DNA of 64,000 bases from NCBI GenBank assembly GCA_900317555.1, contig ONHF01000006.1, forward strand, positions 62,001-126,000, read 5' to 3'. Shown piece after piece: positions 51,031 through 59,540 of this stretch. The position numbers and the translations under genes were made by a program. The stretch is from an uncultured Lachnospiraceae bacterium. GTDB taxonomy: Bacteria > Bacillota > Clostridia > Lachnospirales > Lachnospiraceae. The stretch's first letter is position 1, and each line of letters opens with the position of its first letter. The notes beneath the pieces are model-generated. The model searched no databases. It saw nothing but the letters and a program-made list of their open reading frames with translations, and was not told the DNA's origin.

Positions 51031-51338
51031 AATAATTTCAAAATCTTCAATTTCTGCTATCCGGTCGCAAACGTAAAAGTTATATCACAAAACATTTCGT
51101 TTGGCACTAGTTTTCATTCGATGTTCCCAAAGCCGACCGGGTGATTTTATTATTTTTTAATTTTCTCTTTCTTTTTTTTTAACGGTGTGATATAACGTTC
51201 TCAATCGACAGATATAAAAAAGATATAGTAATCGATACATATCCCCTATAATAATACGTATTTCGTATGGAAGCAGCAGAGCGGCCCGGCCGGGTGCCAT
51301 GATCCGTCTGCTGGGACTGTTTTGGAAAGGCGATTTGA
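51031..51338. promoter_or_regulatory. Divergent intergenic region with inverted TGTGATATAAC copies
   Basis: A 308-bp AT-rich gap with no coding sequence. The 11-mer TGTGATATAAC occurs once on each strand: minus strand at 51079-51089, plus strand at 51186-51196. Each could supply a TATAAC -10 box pointing to its own gene. A T-rich tract (51140-51180) lies between. A further TATAAT (51247-51252) and a CCCGGCCGGG palindrome (51284-51293) precede the plus-strand gene. Confidence 0.45.
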
Positions 51339-52343
51339 ATGAGTCTGGCAAAGCCGCTTGGCAGCAGGACACTTTCGAAAGAGGAGCTGCGGGAAGACAA
51401 AAAGACGATCAAAAGATATGATCAGTGCGGCCTTGGGAAGAAAGCAATCTATGTGGGCGGAAAGCTGCTGCCCCGAAGATTCTATATTCCTTACGGAGAG
51501 GTTACCCATGTATACCGGCGGGTCGCGGTCAGCCCCGGCTCCGGCAAGGGATTTCTGACCCCGATCCTGTATATCGTCGTCCGCTATGACGACGGAAAAG
51601 AAGCGGCGAACAGTTTCCGCTATATCACGGACGCGGACAAGATGATGGAACAAATTCAAGAACAGCATCCTTCCATCTGCCTGTTAAGTCCGGACGGGGA
51701 GAAAAAGAAAAAAGAAAGGGAAGCGCTGGATGAACGGATCCGTCAGAAGAAACTTTCGGAACAAGCGCAGTCAGATAAAACAGCACTCGAGAAGGCGAAA
51801 CGCTATCTCGAAATGAAGCCGGGTCTGTATGCAAAGCTTTCGGGAATCGCGAGAGTCAAAAGAACCGCGGACCTGATTGATCCCAAATGGCAGATCCTGA
51901 CTTTCGCACTTCTGATTCTGGGCCTTGCGCTGATTGTTCTCGGCGCGGTTTTCACGAAGCTCGGTGCGAATAAAGATATGATGATCGTCATGATGCTGCT
52001 CGGCGCTGCCTTGATGTTCATGATGGGTAACAGCAAGGTCCTTCCGACAAGAAAGAGGAACCGCAAGAAGCTGCAGAAAGACTATAACGCGGCACTTCTG
52101 GAGATGGAAATCTACCTGAAGGCTTATGACGGCTTTCCGGTCGATCCGCACTACGCGCATCCGTATGTGCTGTCCCGGCTGATCCGGATTCTGCAGGAAC
52201 AGAAGGCGGACAGCTGCGATGCGGCGATGACCGTTCTTAAAGACGAGCTGAAGGCAGCGGATCACACGGTGGCGCTGACAGGTGATGACTATAAAGAGGT
52301 CGTTACAATCAAGCCGTTATTTCTTGTCAATGATTACCGCTGA
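51339..52343 (+). CDS. Membrane protein of unknown function
   Basis: A 334-residue protein without a recognised family. Residues about 1-95 look beta-rich and PH-like (KKAIYVGGKLLPRRFYIPYG, VTHVYRRVAVSPGSGKG, LYIVVRYDDGKEA). A charged helix follows (about 118-155), then two hydrophobic helices (about 186-207 and 215-230) separated by a short loop, and a cytoplasmic helical C-terminus. GGAAAGG precedes the ATG. Its 5' region is shared divergently with the sulfatase-like gene. No catalytic motif is visible. Confidence 0.75.
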   Translation: MSLAKPLGSRTLSKEELREDKKTIKRYDQCGLGKKAIYVGGKLLPRRFYIPYGEVTHVYRRVAVSPGSGKGFLTPILYIVVRYDDGKEAANSFRYITDADKMMEQIQEQHPSICLLSPDGEKKKKEREALDERIRQKKLSEQAQSDKTALEKAKRYLEMKPGLYAKLSGIARVKRTADLIDPKWQILTFALLILGLALIVLGAVFTKLGANKDMMIVMMLLGAALMFMMGNSKVLPTRKRNRKKLQKDYNAALLEMEIYLKAYDGFPVDPHYAHPYVLSRLIRILQEQKADSCDAAMTVLKDELKAADHTVALTGDDYKEVVTIKPLFLVNDYR

Positions 52344-52357
52344 CTTACATTTTGCTA

Positions 52358-52415
52358 ATAACAGCAGCAAAGGCGCTGTTTTAGATATTCGGCCGGAACC
52401 GATCATTCCGGTTTG
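52358..52415 (+). terminator. Two hairpins between the unknown membrane protein and cstA
   Basis: AACAGC/GCTGTT (52360-52380) is followed by TTAG, and CCGGAA/TTCCGG (52393-52411) by TTTG. Either could end the upstream transcript; both are modest. Confidence 0.4.
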
Positions 52416-52439
52416 TATGAGGGAAAGGAGACATAATTC

Positions 52440-54011
52440 ATGATCACATTTCTCATCGGCCTCGTTATTCTGATTGGCGGAGGCTTCCTGTACGGCAATT
52501 TCTGTGAACGCGTTTTCGAGCCGGATGAGCGCGAAACGCCCGCTTATGCCAAGCAGGACGGCGTAGACTATGTACCTATGAAGACATGGAGAAACAGTCT
52601 GATTAACCTGCTGAACATCGCGGGCACAGGCCCTATCATGGGACCCATTCAGGGCATCCTGTTCGGACCCATCGCGTTCCTTGCGATTCCGATCGGCAAC
52701 GTCATCGGCGGTTCGATGCACGACTATTTCTCGGGTATGATCTGCACGCGCGACGGCGGCACACAGATGCCGGATTTCGTGAAGAACTACACGAACAAAG
52801 CTGTTTTCGTTCTGTATGACATCTTCATCTGCCTGCTGCTCCTGCTGGTCGGCGCGGTGTTCATTTACACACCCGGCGATATCGCGGCTACGCAGCTGTT
52901 CGGCTTCTCCGGTACAGCTGCGGATCCTACAACCTGGATCATCTACGCCGTCATTTTCGCTTACTATCTGGTCGCCACATGCCTTCCGATCGATAAGCTG
53001 ATCGGCAGAATCTACCCGATCTTCGGACTGATCCTGATCGTTTCCGCGATCGGTATCTTCTTTGCGATCTTCACACATGGCTGGCATCTGACTAATATCT
53101 GGGATTCCTGGAACACAGTAGGTCTGTACGCTGCGGACGGCGGCTTTGACTTCGGCGCTTACTTCGGCTCATCGCCGTTTACCGGACATCACTTTATTCC
53201 GGTATTCTTCCTGACGGTAGCCTGCGGCATTCTTTCCGGTTTCCACTCCACGCAGACAGCGCTGGTTTCGAGAACCATCGAATCCGAAAAAGCCGGCAAG
53301 ATGACTTTCTACAACATGATGATCGTAGAAGGCTTCATCGCAATGTGCTGGGCAGCAGGCACAATGGCTGTCATCAACATGGGCGCAACGGCAGGCGGTG
53401 TCACGATGACACTCGCGGAAGACGGCACAACCTGGCAGTTCTTTACAAATATTGCGGGCAATCTGCAGGCGGTATCCGCTACTTCGGTTGTCGGTGTTAT
53501 CTGCAAGCAGGCAATGGGCTCGATCGGCGGCAAGATCGCGATCCTCGGCGTTATTATCCTTCCGATTACATCGGGAGATACGGCTCTGCGCGGACTGCGT
53601 CTGACGCTTGCTGACTCTCTGCACATCAAGCAGGAAAACAACGGCCAGCGCCTTGGCCTCGCAATCCCGGTATTCGTCCTGGTCGCGGCAATTCTCGCAT
53701 GGGCGAAGTTCGACGCGAACGGCTTCAATGTTCTCTGGAGATATTTCGCATGGTCCAACCAGATGATTTCCCTGTTCGCTCTGGCCGGCATCGCGATCTG
53801 GCTGATGATGAACAAGAAGGGCAGATTTTCCTGGATTCCGCTTCTCCCGGCTGCGTTCTACGCGTTTGCGACCTGCACGTTCATTATGAATGCGAAGATC
53901 GGATTCAATCTTCCCTGGCCTGCGGCTTACGGCGTGGGCGCCGCGTTCACGGTCTGCTATATTGTAATCACTGTGATGGCAGGAAAGAAGAAAGCGGCTG
54001 CGAAGGCCTGA
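52440..54011 (+). CDS. cstA: CstA-family carbon starvation transporter (pyruvate/peptide type)
   Basis: A 523-residue integral membrane protein with about 15 hydrophobic segments. CstA-family members take up pyruvate or peptides under carbon limitation. Marks of the family are the start of the first helix (FLIGLVILIGGGFLYG), ERVFEPDERETPAY, NIAGTGPIMGPIQGILFGP, GGSMHDYFSGM, and FHSTQTALVSRTIESE followed by TSGDTALRGLRLTLAD. The length is the shorter Firmicutes version rather than the 700-residue E. coli CstA. GAAAGGAG precedes the ATG. No LytS/BtsS-type sensor is adjacent. A good terminator follows. Confidence 0.92.
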   Translation: MITFLIGLVILIGGGFLYGNFCERVFEPDERETPAYAKQDGVDYVPMKTWRNSLINLLNIAGTGPIMGPIQGILFGPIAFLAIPIGNVIGGSMHDYFSGMICTRDGGTQMPDFVKNYTNKAVFVLYDIFICLLLLLVGAVFIYTPGDIAATQLFGFSGTAADPTTWIIYAVIFAYYLVATCLPIDKLIGRIYPIFGLILIVSAIGIFFAIFTHGWHLTNIWDSWNTVGLYAADGGFDFGAYFGSSPFTGHHFIPVFFLTVACGILSGFHSTQTALVSRTIESEKAGKMTFYNMMIVEGFIAMCWAAGTMAVINMGATAGGVTMTLAEDGTTWQFFTNIAGNLQAVSATSVVGVICKQAMGSIGGKIAILGVIILPITSGDTALRGLRLTLADSLHIKQENNGQRLGLAIPVFVLVAAILAWAKFDANGFNVLWRYFAWSNQMISLFALAGIAIWLMMNKKGRFSWIPLLPAAFYAFATCTFIMNAKIGFNLPWPAAYGVGAAFTVCYIVITVMAGKKKAAAKA

Positions 54012-54052
54012 CGGCTTTCTTCCATACGAAGATTATTATTCATGATAAGAGG

Positions 54053-54090
54053 CTGCCCGGATCTTTCCGGGCAGTTTCTCGTTTCGTTAT
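54053..54090 (+). terminator. Terminator of cstA
   Basis: CTGCCCGGA (54053-54061) pairs with TCCGGGCAG (54066-54074), loop TCTT, followed by TTTCTCGTTTCGTT. Confidence 0.9.
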
Positions 54091-54121
54091 TCTGCAGGCC
54101 GGCTGAAAGGATAGTCAAAAC

Positions 54122-55039
54122 ATGGATACACTGGATTTTTTACGGCAGGAAGGCGTTTCGGAAGCCATCTGCGGCGAGATCGCAAAGTTCCGCAAATTTT
54201 ACGGCATTAAAGAGGATATGAAAAAGCGGATTCCGAATCCGCCTTACAACTACTATGGCGCGCCGGTATGGGAAGAGGCGGCTGCCGCGCTGCTTGCGGG
54301 TGAGAATCTGCTGCTGTCAGGCCCTAAAGCCACCGGCAAAAATGTTCTGGCGCAGGGACTATCGAATGCGTTCGGGCGCCCGGAGTGGGACATTTCGCTT
54401 TACATTAATACAGACGCTTCCTCTCTGATCGGCGCGGATACTTTTGAAGACGGAAAAGTAACGCTGCGTAAGGGCCCGATTCTGCGCTGCGCAGAGGAAG
54501 GCGGCTTCGGCATTCTCGATGAAATCAACATGGCCAAAAACGAAGCGCTTGCCGTTCTGCACGGAACGCTGGATTTCCGACGGGCGATCGATGTCCCGGG
54601 ATACTCGAGAATTCCCCTGAGCGGCGCGACAAGATTTATCGGCACGATGAATTACGGCTACGCGGGTACCAGAGAACTGAATGAGGCACTGGCTTCCCGA
54701 TTTATGATTATTCAGATGCCGGTCATCTCAAAAGAAAATCTGAAGAAGCTGATTCGTCAGAAGTTCCCGACGATTAAAGAGGACTTCGCGGAGCAGTTCG
54801 CCGAACTTTTCGCGGAAATCAGAAGAAAGTGCGAGGGCGGTGAAGTCTCGACTAAATCACTGGATCTGAGAGGGCTGCTTTCGGCAATCGAGCTGACGAA
54901 ACGGGGGCTTCCGGCCGTCCGGGCACTGAATCTGGGTATCGTGAACAAATGTTTTGACGAATATGAGCGGCAGCTCATTTCGGACATGGTAACCGTCCGG
55001 TTTCCGGGCGATCTTTGCGCGGAGAAGATTTTTAGTTAA
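54122..55039 (+). CDS. MoxR-type AAA ATPase
   Basis: A 305-residue AAA+ protein of the MoxR/CbbQ group, which works with a VWA-domain partner as a chaperone inserting metals or remodelling complexes. Walker A is GPKATGKN (67-74), differing from the usual GxxGxGK[ST] by Ala at the middle Gly and Asn at the end. Walker B is GILDEINMA with NEALAVLHGTLD following, and an arginine finger in LNEALASRFMII. The ATG is preceded by CTGAAAGGATAGTC. The stop is directly followed by the start of the VWA gene (TAAATG), so the two proteins are made together. Confidence 0.88.
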   Translation: MDTLDFLRQEGVSEAICGEIAKFRKFYGIKEDMKKRIPNPPYNYYGAPVWEEAAAALLAGENLLLSGPKATGKNVLAQGLSNAFGRPEWDISLYINTDASSLIGADTFEDGKVTLRKGPILRCAEEGGFGILDEINMAKNEALAVLHGTLDFRRAIDVPGYSRIPLSGATRFIGTMNYGYAGTRELNEALASRFMIIQMPVISKENLKKLIRQKFPTIKEDFAEQFAELFAEIRRKCEGGEVSTKSLDLRGLLSAIELTKRGLPAVRALNLGIVNKCFDEYERQLISDMVTVRFPGDLCAEKIFS

Positions 55040-56785
55040 ATGGAAATCAGCGAATTTGAAAAAAAGAGAGCCGCGAACCTGATCTGGAACGGTGCGCAGG
55101 ATTATTCGGTCGAACCGGGCTTCCGCGTTTTCGACGCGGACGGCCGCGCGGATGTGTACTGGAACTGTATTGTCGGGGCGGCGCACAAACATTACGATTT
55201 CCAAAAGCTCGAGCTTTTTTATGATACGTTTCATGAAACCGTGAATCAGGCGGTCTACGAGAGCCTGTTCTGGCTGGCTGTCGAAAACGCCGTGTATGAG
55301 GCGGAAAAACAGTTCCGGCCTGTTTTCCCGTACCTGCGGAAGGTTTACGCCGCGAGGAAGGTGGAAGAGCTGCACGGACAGTTTTCACTCGAAGATTCAG
55401 CAGGACAGCGCCTTCTTGCAATTACGCTCGGACACTTCAGAAGAGCGCTTGGAGAGGACGCAAATCTGCCGGACACAGTCGATGTGAAGCTTCTGGATGA
55501 AATAGAAGCGTGCGCGGGATTGGACACGGATCAGTTTATCGCGCATCTTTCACGGACGCTCTCCATGTATTTTACCTATCATAAGCCGGGGCAGGAGGCA
55601 GAGAAGAAGACGTTCTTTCTGCCTTCGCTGTCGCATCTGCTGCGAAGAGACGGCAGGGTACGGGGCGGAAAACTTTCGCCCCTTCGCAAGCTTTCGTTCG
55701 GATATGGAGATCATCTGCGGGAATACGGATCGGAGGTTCTGGACCAGAGTCATCTGTCGGTTGCTTTCGCCAAGTACACCGCGCAGTCTGACGAAGGTCT
55801 TCGGGAATATATTGAAAATTCGTTCGGCCGTCCGATCCGCACGAAACAGCAGATTCTTGAACTGCAGAAAGAGTACTGCTATGGCAATCATACGGACGCA
55901 AGGCTTTATTTTACGGACGGCTCCTATACGGAGGAGATGCTGCGGCAGGGTTACGCCGGAAAGATGAAGCGGGAAGGTATTGATCAGGCCAGAAAGAACG
56001 AAGAGGTATATAATGCGCAGAGCGCTCAGCACAGGATGCAGATCGAAAAGCTGACAGAAAGAATCCGGAACGTACTGATTACGCACCGCGAGGATTCGAC
56101 GGTACGCTCGCTTGCAGGCAGAATCCGCGCGGAAAAAATCTGGCGGGCGCTGTATCTGGAGGACGCGCGTGTCTTTACAAGGCTCCTTCCGGGATCGGAC
56201 AATGACATTACGGTTGATCTGCTTCTGGATGCGTCCACATCCCAGCTGCACCGGCAGGAAGTTGTGGCGGCGCAGGGATACATGATCGCGGAAAGCCTGA
56301 CAAGGTGCGGTATACCGGTGCGGGTATCCGCGTTCTGTTCGCTCAACGGATACACTGTCATCAATATTTTCCGGGATTATGCGGCGGAAGGGGACAACCG
56401 GAACATTTTCCGGTTTTTCACGGCGGGCGCGAACCGGGATGGCCTCGCGATTCGTCTGGCCGCCGGAATGCTGCGCGAAAACACGGCGCAGCACAGAATC
56501 CTGATCATTCTTTCGGACGATCAGCCCAATGACGTGCTCAAGGTGCGGACCGAAAGCGGAGGGTATGCGGATTACGCGGACGAGACAGCGCTTTCGGACA
56601 CGGCAGAAGAGGTGCATAAGGCCAGAATGCAGGGGATAACCGTTCTGAACGTTTATACTGGGCCGGACAAAAATCTGTCTGCAGCCCGGAAAATCTACGG
56701 CCGGGATTTTGTGCGGATCCGGTCGCTGGATATGTTCGCCGATACGGTCGGCAGCATGCTGCAGGAACAGATCCGGCAGTTCTAG
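55040..56785 (+). CDS. VWA-domain protein, partner of the MoxR-type ATPase
   Basis: A 581-residue cytoplasmic protein. The N-terminal 370 residues are mainly helical without a known motif. The C-terminal von Willebrand A domain has the MIDAS start D397-A-S-T-S401, the second-site threonine expected after SFxxx in the AFCSLNGYTVI region, and ILIILSDDQPND as the third part, so it should bind a divalent metal. This is the CoxE/NorD-like pairing with MoxR, commonly encoded as a two-gene unit. The target is not encoded nearby, so what the pair matures or dismantles is unknown. A GC-rich hairpin follows. Confidence 0.85.
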   Translation: MEISEFEKKRAANLIWNGAQDYSVEPGFRVFDADGRADVYWNCIVGAAHKHYDFQKLELFYDTFHETVNQAVYESLFWLAVENAVYEAEKQFRPVFPYLRKVYAARKVEELHGQFSLEDSAGQRLLAITLGHFRRALGEDANLPDTVDVKLLDEIEACAGLDTDQFIAHLSRTLSMYFTYHKPGQEAEKKTFFLPSLSHLLRRDGRVRGGKLSPLRKLSFGYGDHLREYGSEVLDQSHLSVAFAKYTAQSDEGLREYIENSFGRPIRTKQQILELQKEYCYGNHTDARLYFTDGSYTEEMLRQGYAGKMKREGIDQARKNEEVYNAQSAQHRMQIEKLTERIRNVLITHREDSTVRSLAGRIRAEKIWRALYLEDARVFTRLLPGSDNDITVDLLLDASTSQLHRQEVVAAQGYMIAESLTRCGIPVRVSAFCSLNGYTVINIFRDYAAEGDNRNIFRFFTAGANRDGLAIRLAAGMLRENTAQHRILIILSDDQPNDVLKVRTESGGYADYADETALSDTAEEVHKARMQGITVLNVYTGPDKNLSAARKIYGRDFVRIRSLDMFADTVGSMLQEQIRQF

Positions 56786-56811
56786 TGCCGTGGCCTGCGA
56801 TGGAATCGAAG

Positions 56812-56850
56812 AAGCGGCAGCCCTGATTCAGGACTGCCGCTTTGCAATAG
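56812..56850 (+). terminator. Candidate terminator of the MoxR-VWA pair
   Basis: AAGCGGCAG (56812-56820) pairs with CTGCCGCTT (56834-56842), inner CCTGATTCAGG helix, weak T tail (TTGC). Confidence 0.6.
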
Positions 56851-56854
56851 ATAC

Positions 56855-56884
56855 AAAAAAACCTCCGGACGAAATCCGGAGGGT
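56855..56884 (-). terminator. Terminator of tRNA-Glu (minus strand)
   Basis: CCTCCGGA (56862-56869) with TCCGGAGG (56875-56882), loop CGAAA. On the minus strand it is followed by seven T. Confidence 0.93.
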
Positions 56885-56889
56885 CTAAG

Positions 56890-56961
56890 TAGCTCGTACG
56901 GGAATCGAACCCATGATTCTGCCGTGAGAGGGCAGCGTCTTAGCCTCTTGACCAACGAGCC
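56890..56961 (-). tRNA. tRNA-Glu (anticodon CTC)
   Basis: Minus-strand cloverleaf: acceptor GGCTCGT/ACGAGCT (the first pair is G1-U72), anticodon arm CTGCC/GGCAG with loop CTCTCAC (anticodon CTC, reading GAG), T arm ATGGG/CCCGT with normal loop TTCGAAT. Discriminator A; no encoded CCA. It has its own promoter and terminator. Confidence 0.95.
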
Positions 56962-56994
56962 ATATGTGTGCCGCTGTTTTTTCAGCGCATGTTG

Positions 56995-57023
56995 ATATTA
57001 CTATATTAAAAATGAGAATGCAA
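56995..57023 (-). promoter_or_regulatory. Promoter of tRNA-Glu
   Basis: On the minus strand TTGCAT (57018-57023) and TAATAT (56995-57000), 17-bp spacer. A GCTG-AAAAAA-CAGC hairpin sits in the short leader (56973-56987). Confidence 0.75.
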
Positions 57024-57064
57024 GAACTTTTTAATTTTTTTTAATACTCATATGCGGACAGGTG

Positions 57065-57070
57065 TAATAT
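57065..57070 (+). promoter_or_regulatory. Putative -10 box of the zinc-ribbon gene
   Basis: TAATAT preceded by TG, with TTAATA (57041-57046) 18 bp upstream as a weak -35. Confidence 0.35.
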
Positions 57071-57114
57071 ACTTATGAAAAAGAGGCATGACTTTGGTAC
57101 CGGAGGACAGGAAT

Positions 57115-57498
57115 ATGAGTATTCTGGACGATATGCAGAGAACCCTGAATGATTTCGGAGACAATATGATACAGTTCGGGCATACGGCTGCCGTGCAGAC
57201 GAAGCAGTTCGCAGACACGGCGCGGCTTGGCGCGAAGGCAGCCGATAAAAAGAGAGTACTGAATCAGCAGTACGCGGAGCTTGGAGAGGCTGTTTTTGCG
57301 AAGCTGCGCGCGGTTCCGGATAACGAATATCAGGATCTGATCGACAAGATCAAAAAGACGCAGCTGGAGATCAAAGATCTTGAAGATCAGGCGGCGGCTG
57401 TTAAGGGCGTGAAGCGCTGCCCCGAATGCGGCGCGCAGAATCCGCTGGATGCCGATTACTGCTGCAAGTGTGGCAGGAGCCTGCAGGATGAAGTCTGA
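57115..57498 (+). CDS. Zinc-ribbon protein with N-terminal coiled coil
   Basis: A 127-residue cytoplasmic protein. Residues 1-95 are helical and coiled-coil-like (SILDDMQRTLNDFGDNMI, QLEIKDLEDQAAAVKG). The C-terminus is a zinc ribbon with four cysteines: RCPECGAQNP and DYCCKCGRSL. Small proteins of this layout are frequent in Clostridia, with no established role. The start is ATG 57115 behind GGAGGA (57102-57107); a GTG-like upstream codon at 57088 is less likely. Confidence 0.8.
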   Translation: MSILDDMQRTLNDFGDNMIQFGHTAAVQTKQFADTARLGAKAADKKRVLNQQYAELGEAVFAKLRAVPDNEYQDLIDKIKKTQLEIKDLEDQAAAVKGVKRCPECGAQNPLDADYCCKCGRSLQDEV

Positions 57499-57531
57499 AT
57501 ACGGGAAATATCTGAAAATCAGAAGATTGTC

Positions 57532-57560
57532 TTGCAATTCTGCCATTTTTGTGCTATTGT
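57532..57560 (+). promoter_or_regulatory. Promoter of the rimP-nusA-infB operon
   Basis: TTGCAA (57532-57537) and TATTGT (57555-57560), 17-bp spacer, about 95 nt ahead of rimP. Confidence 0.65.
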
Positions 57561-57592
57561 ATGCTTCAGTTAATTGAATAGTCAGGATGGTG

Positions 57593-57626
57593 AAGAGTGG
57601 GTTCGAAGGAATCCACTCTTTTGTTG
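57593..57626 (+). terminator. Terminator-like hairpin in the rimP leader
   Basis: AAGAGTGG (57593-57600) pairs with CCACTCTT (57613-57620), followed by TTGTTGT. It lies between the promoter and rimP. A hairpin here is common ahead of rimP-nusA; because NusA itself modulates termination, a feedback attenuator is a reasonable inference. Confidence 0.55.
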
Positions 57627-57659
57627 TGACGAGGGTACAGCACAGATTTTGGAGGCTTT

Positions 57660-58130
57660 ATGGCCAGACAGTCGAAAATTGAGGAACAGGCAGAGGCTCT
57701 GCTCACACCGATTGCGGAACGATTTGGTGTAAGAGTTTACGATGTCGATTACAGCAAGGAAGGCCCGGATTACTATCTGCGCCTCTATATCGACAAGGAC
57801 GGGGGCGTGAACATCGGCGACTGCGAGAATGTTTCAAGGGCAATGTCCGACGCGCTCGATGAACATGATTTTATACAGGACGCGTACACGCTCGAAGTGT
57901 CAAGCCCGGGCCTTGGCAGAACACTGACAAAGGACCGGCACTTCGCGCAGAGCATCGGCGAAAAGGTGGAAGGAACCACATACAAGCCTTTTGACGGAAA
58001 GAACAAGAGCTTTGACGGCATCCTGCAGGCTTTCACGGAGGAAACGGTAACGATTGCGGATGAAACCGGGAAAGAGTTGATTCTTCCAAGAAAAGACATC
58101 GCAAAAATCAGACTGCAGATCGAGCTGTAA
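57660..58130 (+). CDS. rimP: Ribosome maturation factor RimP
   Basis: Helps assemble the 30S subunit; 156 residues. The N-terminal alpha/beta domain shows GVRVYDVDYSKEGPDYYLRLYIDKDGGVNIGDCENVSR in outline, followed by ALDEHDFIQDAYTLEVSSPGLGRTL and the C-terminal SH3-like barrel with ITLPRKDIAKIRL-type ILPRKDIAKIRLQIEL. GGAGG lies at 57651-57655. First gene of the operon. Confidence 0.95.
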   Translation: MARQSKIEEQAEALLTPIAERFGVRVYDVDYSKEGPDYYLRLYIDKDGGVNIGDCENVSRAMSDALDEHDFIQDAYTLEVSSPGLGRTLTKDRHFAQSIGEKVEGTTYKPFDGKNKSFDGILQAFTEETVTIADETGKELILPRKDIAKIRLQIEL

Positions 58131-58153
58131 AGGGATACGGTAAAGGAGAGAAC

Positions 58154-59536
58154 ATGGCTAGAGGCAAGGCAAAGGAAACAAAGAGTGACGAGAATATGCT
58201 CAAGGAGGCGATTCTTGCGCTTTCCGCGGAGAAGCATATCAGTGTCGACAAGCTTTTCTCGAATCTTGAGAACGCGCTCATTACAGCGTGCAAGAACAAC
58301 TTCGGCAAGACAGACAACATCTTCGTCCATGTAGACAGAGACGCGTTCACTTATGAAATTGTAGCGGAAAAGAAAGTGGTTTCTTCAGCGGACGAGGTCG
58401 AAGATCCGCAGCACCAGATTACAGCTGCGGACGCTCTGGCGGCACACATTGAAAATCCGGTACCCGGCGAGAACGTACGCGTGCAGCTTGACAGCCGTCA
58501 GTTCGGCCGTATCGCCGCCCAGATCGCCAAGAACGTAACGCTGCAGAGTATACGCGAGGAAGAGCGTGACCAGATGTACGAATATGTACAGAGCTACGCA
58601 CGCAGCGTTGTCATGGGAACCGTCGAAAGACAGATCGGCATGAACTATTCCGTTACCATCATGCCGGATATCCGCCGTATGACGCCGGAGACGCCGGAGG
58701 GTGTCATCATCGAGGGTATTCTGAACGAGAAGGACCAGATCCCCGGAGAGAACCTGCGCCCCGGACAGCACATTCATGTGTACGTGGAAGATGTCAAGAA
58801 GACGCAGAAGGGCGCTACAAGAATTATCCTTTCGAGAAAACATCCCGAACTTGTCAAATACCTGTTTGAGGAAGAAGTTGCAGAAATCCGGGACGGCATT
58901 GTCAAGATCATGGCGATTGCCAGAGAAGCCGGCAGCAGAACCAAGATCGCTGTCGCGAGCACAAATCCCGGCGTTGATCCTGTCGGCGCCTGCGTCGGTC
59001 TCAACGGCAGCCGCATCAATACGATTGTCGAGGAGCTTGGCGGCGAGAAGATTGATATCATTACCTGGGATGAGAACCCCGGCAATCTGATTCAGAACGC
59101 GCTGTCGCCGGCCAAGGTCATTTCTGTTTTTGCAGATCCCGAGGAAAAGAGCGCGAAGGTCGTTGTACCGGATTATCAGCTTTCTCTTGCGATCGGCAGG
59201 GAAGGACAGAATGCGCGGCTGGCTGCAAGACTTACCGGATACAAGATTGATATCAAGAGTGAAACGCAGGCGAAGGATGCGCCCGGCTTCCGCTACGAAG
59301 ATTATCTTGACGGCGACGAAGAAGTCATCGAATATGTGGATGAAAACGGCAATCCTGTGGACGCGGACGGCAATCCGATTGATCCTTCCGAGATCATTGA
59401 ATATGTGGATGAGAATGGCAACCCGGTAGACGAGAACGGCAATCCGATCGGCGCCGGAACGGACGGAGAGGAGCCTGCAGAGCAGGAGGAAGCTGAAGGC
59501 GCCGGAGATGCGCCGGAAGATCCGGAGCAAGAGTAA
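58154..59536 (+). CDS. nusA: Transcription factor NusA with repeated acidic tail
   Basis: RNA polymerase-binding elongation, pausing and termination factor, 460 residues. N-terminal domain (1-130), S1 domain (about 135-200, [18 protein letters not shown]), KH1 and KH2 (about 205-370; [44 protein letters not shown] in outline, [22 protein letters not shown]). The core ends near residue 385. The remaining 75 residues are an acidic tail containing a tandem repeat of the unit [17 protein letters not shown] and a Glu-rich end. Such a tail is not part of the Bacillus NusA. Confidence 0.95.
   Translation: MARGKAKETKSDENMLKEAILALSAEKHISVDKLFSNLENALITACKNNFGKTDNIFVHVDRDAFTYEIVAEKKVVSSADEVEDPQHQITAADALAAHIENPVPGENVRVQLDSRQFGRIAAQIAKNVTLQSIREEERDQMYEYVQSYARSVVMGTVERQIGMNYSVTIMPDIRRMTPETPEGVIIEGILNEKDQIPGENLRPGQHIHVYVEDVKKTQKGATRIILSRKHPELVKYLFEEEVAEIRDGIVKIMAIAREAGSRTKIAVASTNPGVDPVGACVGLNGSRINTIVEELGGEKIDIITWDENPGNLIQNALSPAKVISVFADPEEKSAKVVVPDYQLSLAIGREGQNARLAARLTGYKIDIKSETQAKDAPGFRYEDYLDGDEEVIEYVDENGNPVDADGNPIDPSEIIEYVDENGNPVDENGNPIGAGTDGEEPAEQEEAEGAGDAPEDPEQE
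59329..59450 (+). repeat. Tandem repeat in the nusA tail
   Basis: Two copies of a unit of about 22 residues ([20 protein letters not shown] and [20 protein letters not shown]) encoded back to back, with further internal NGNP/DGNP similarity. Confidence 0.85.
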
Positions 59537-59540
59537 AGCT

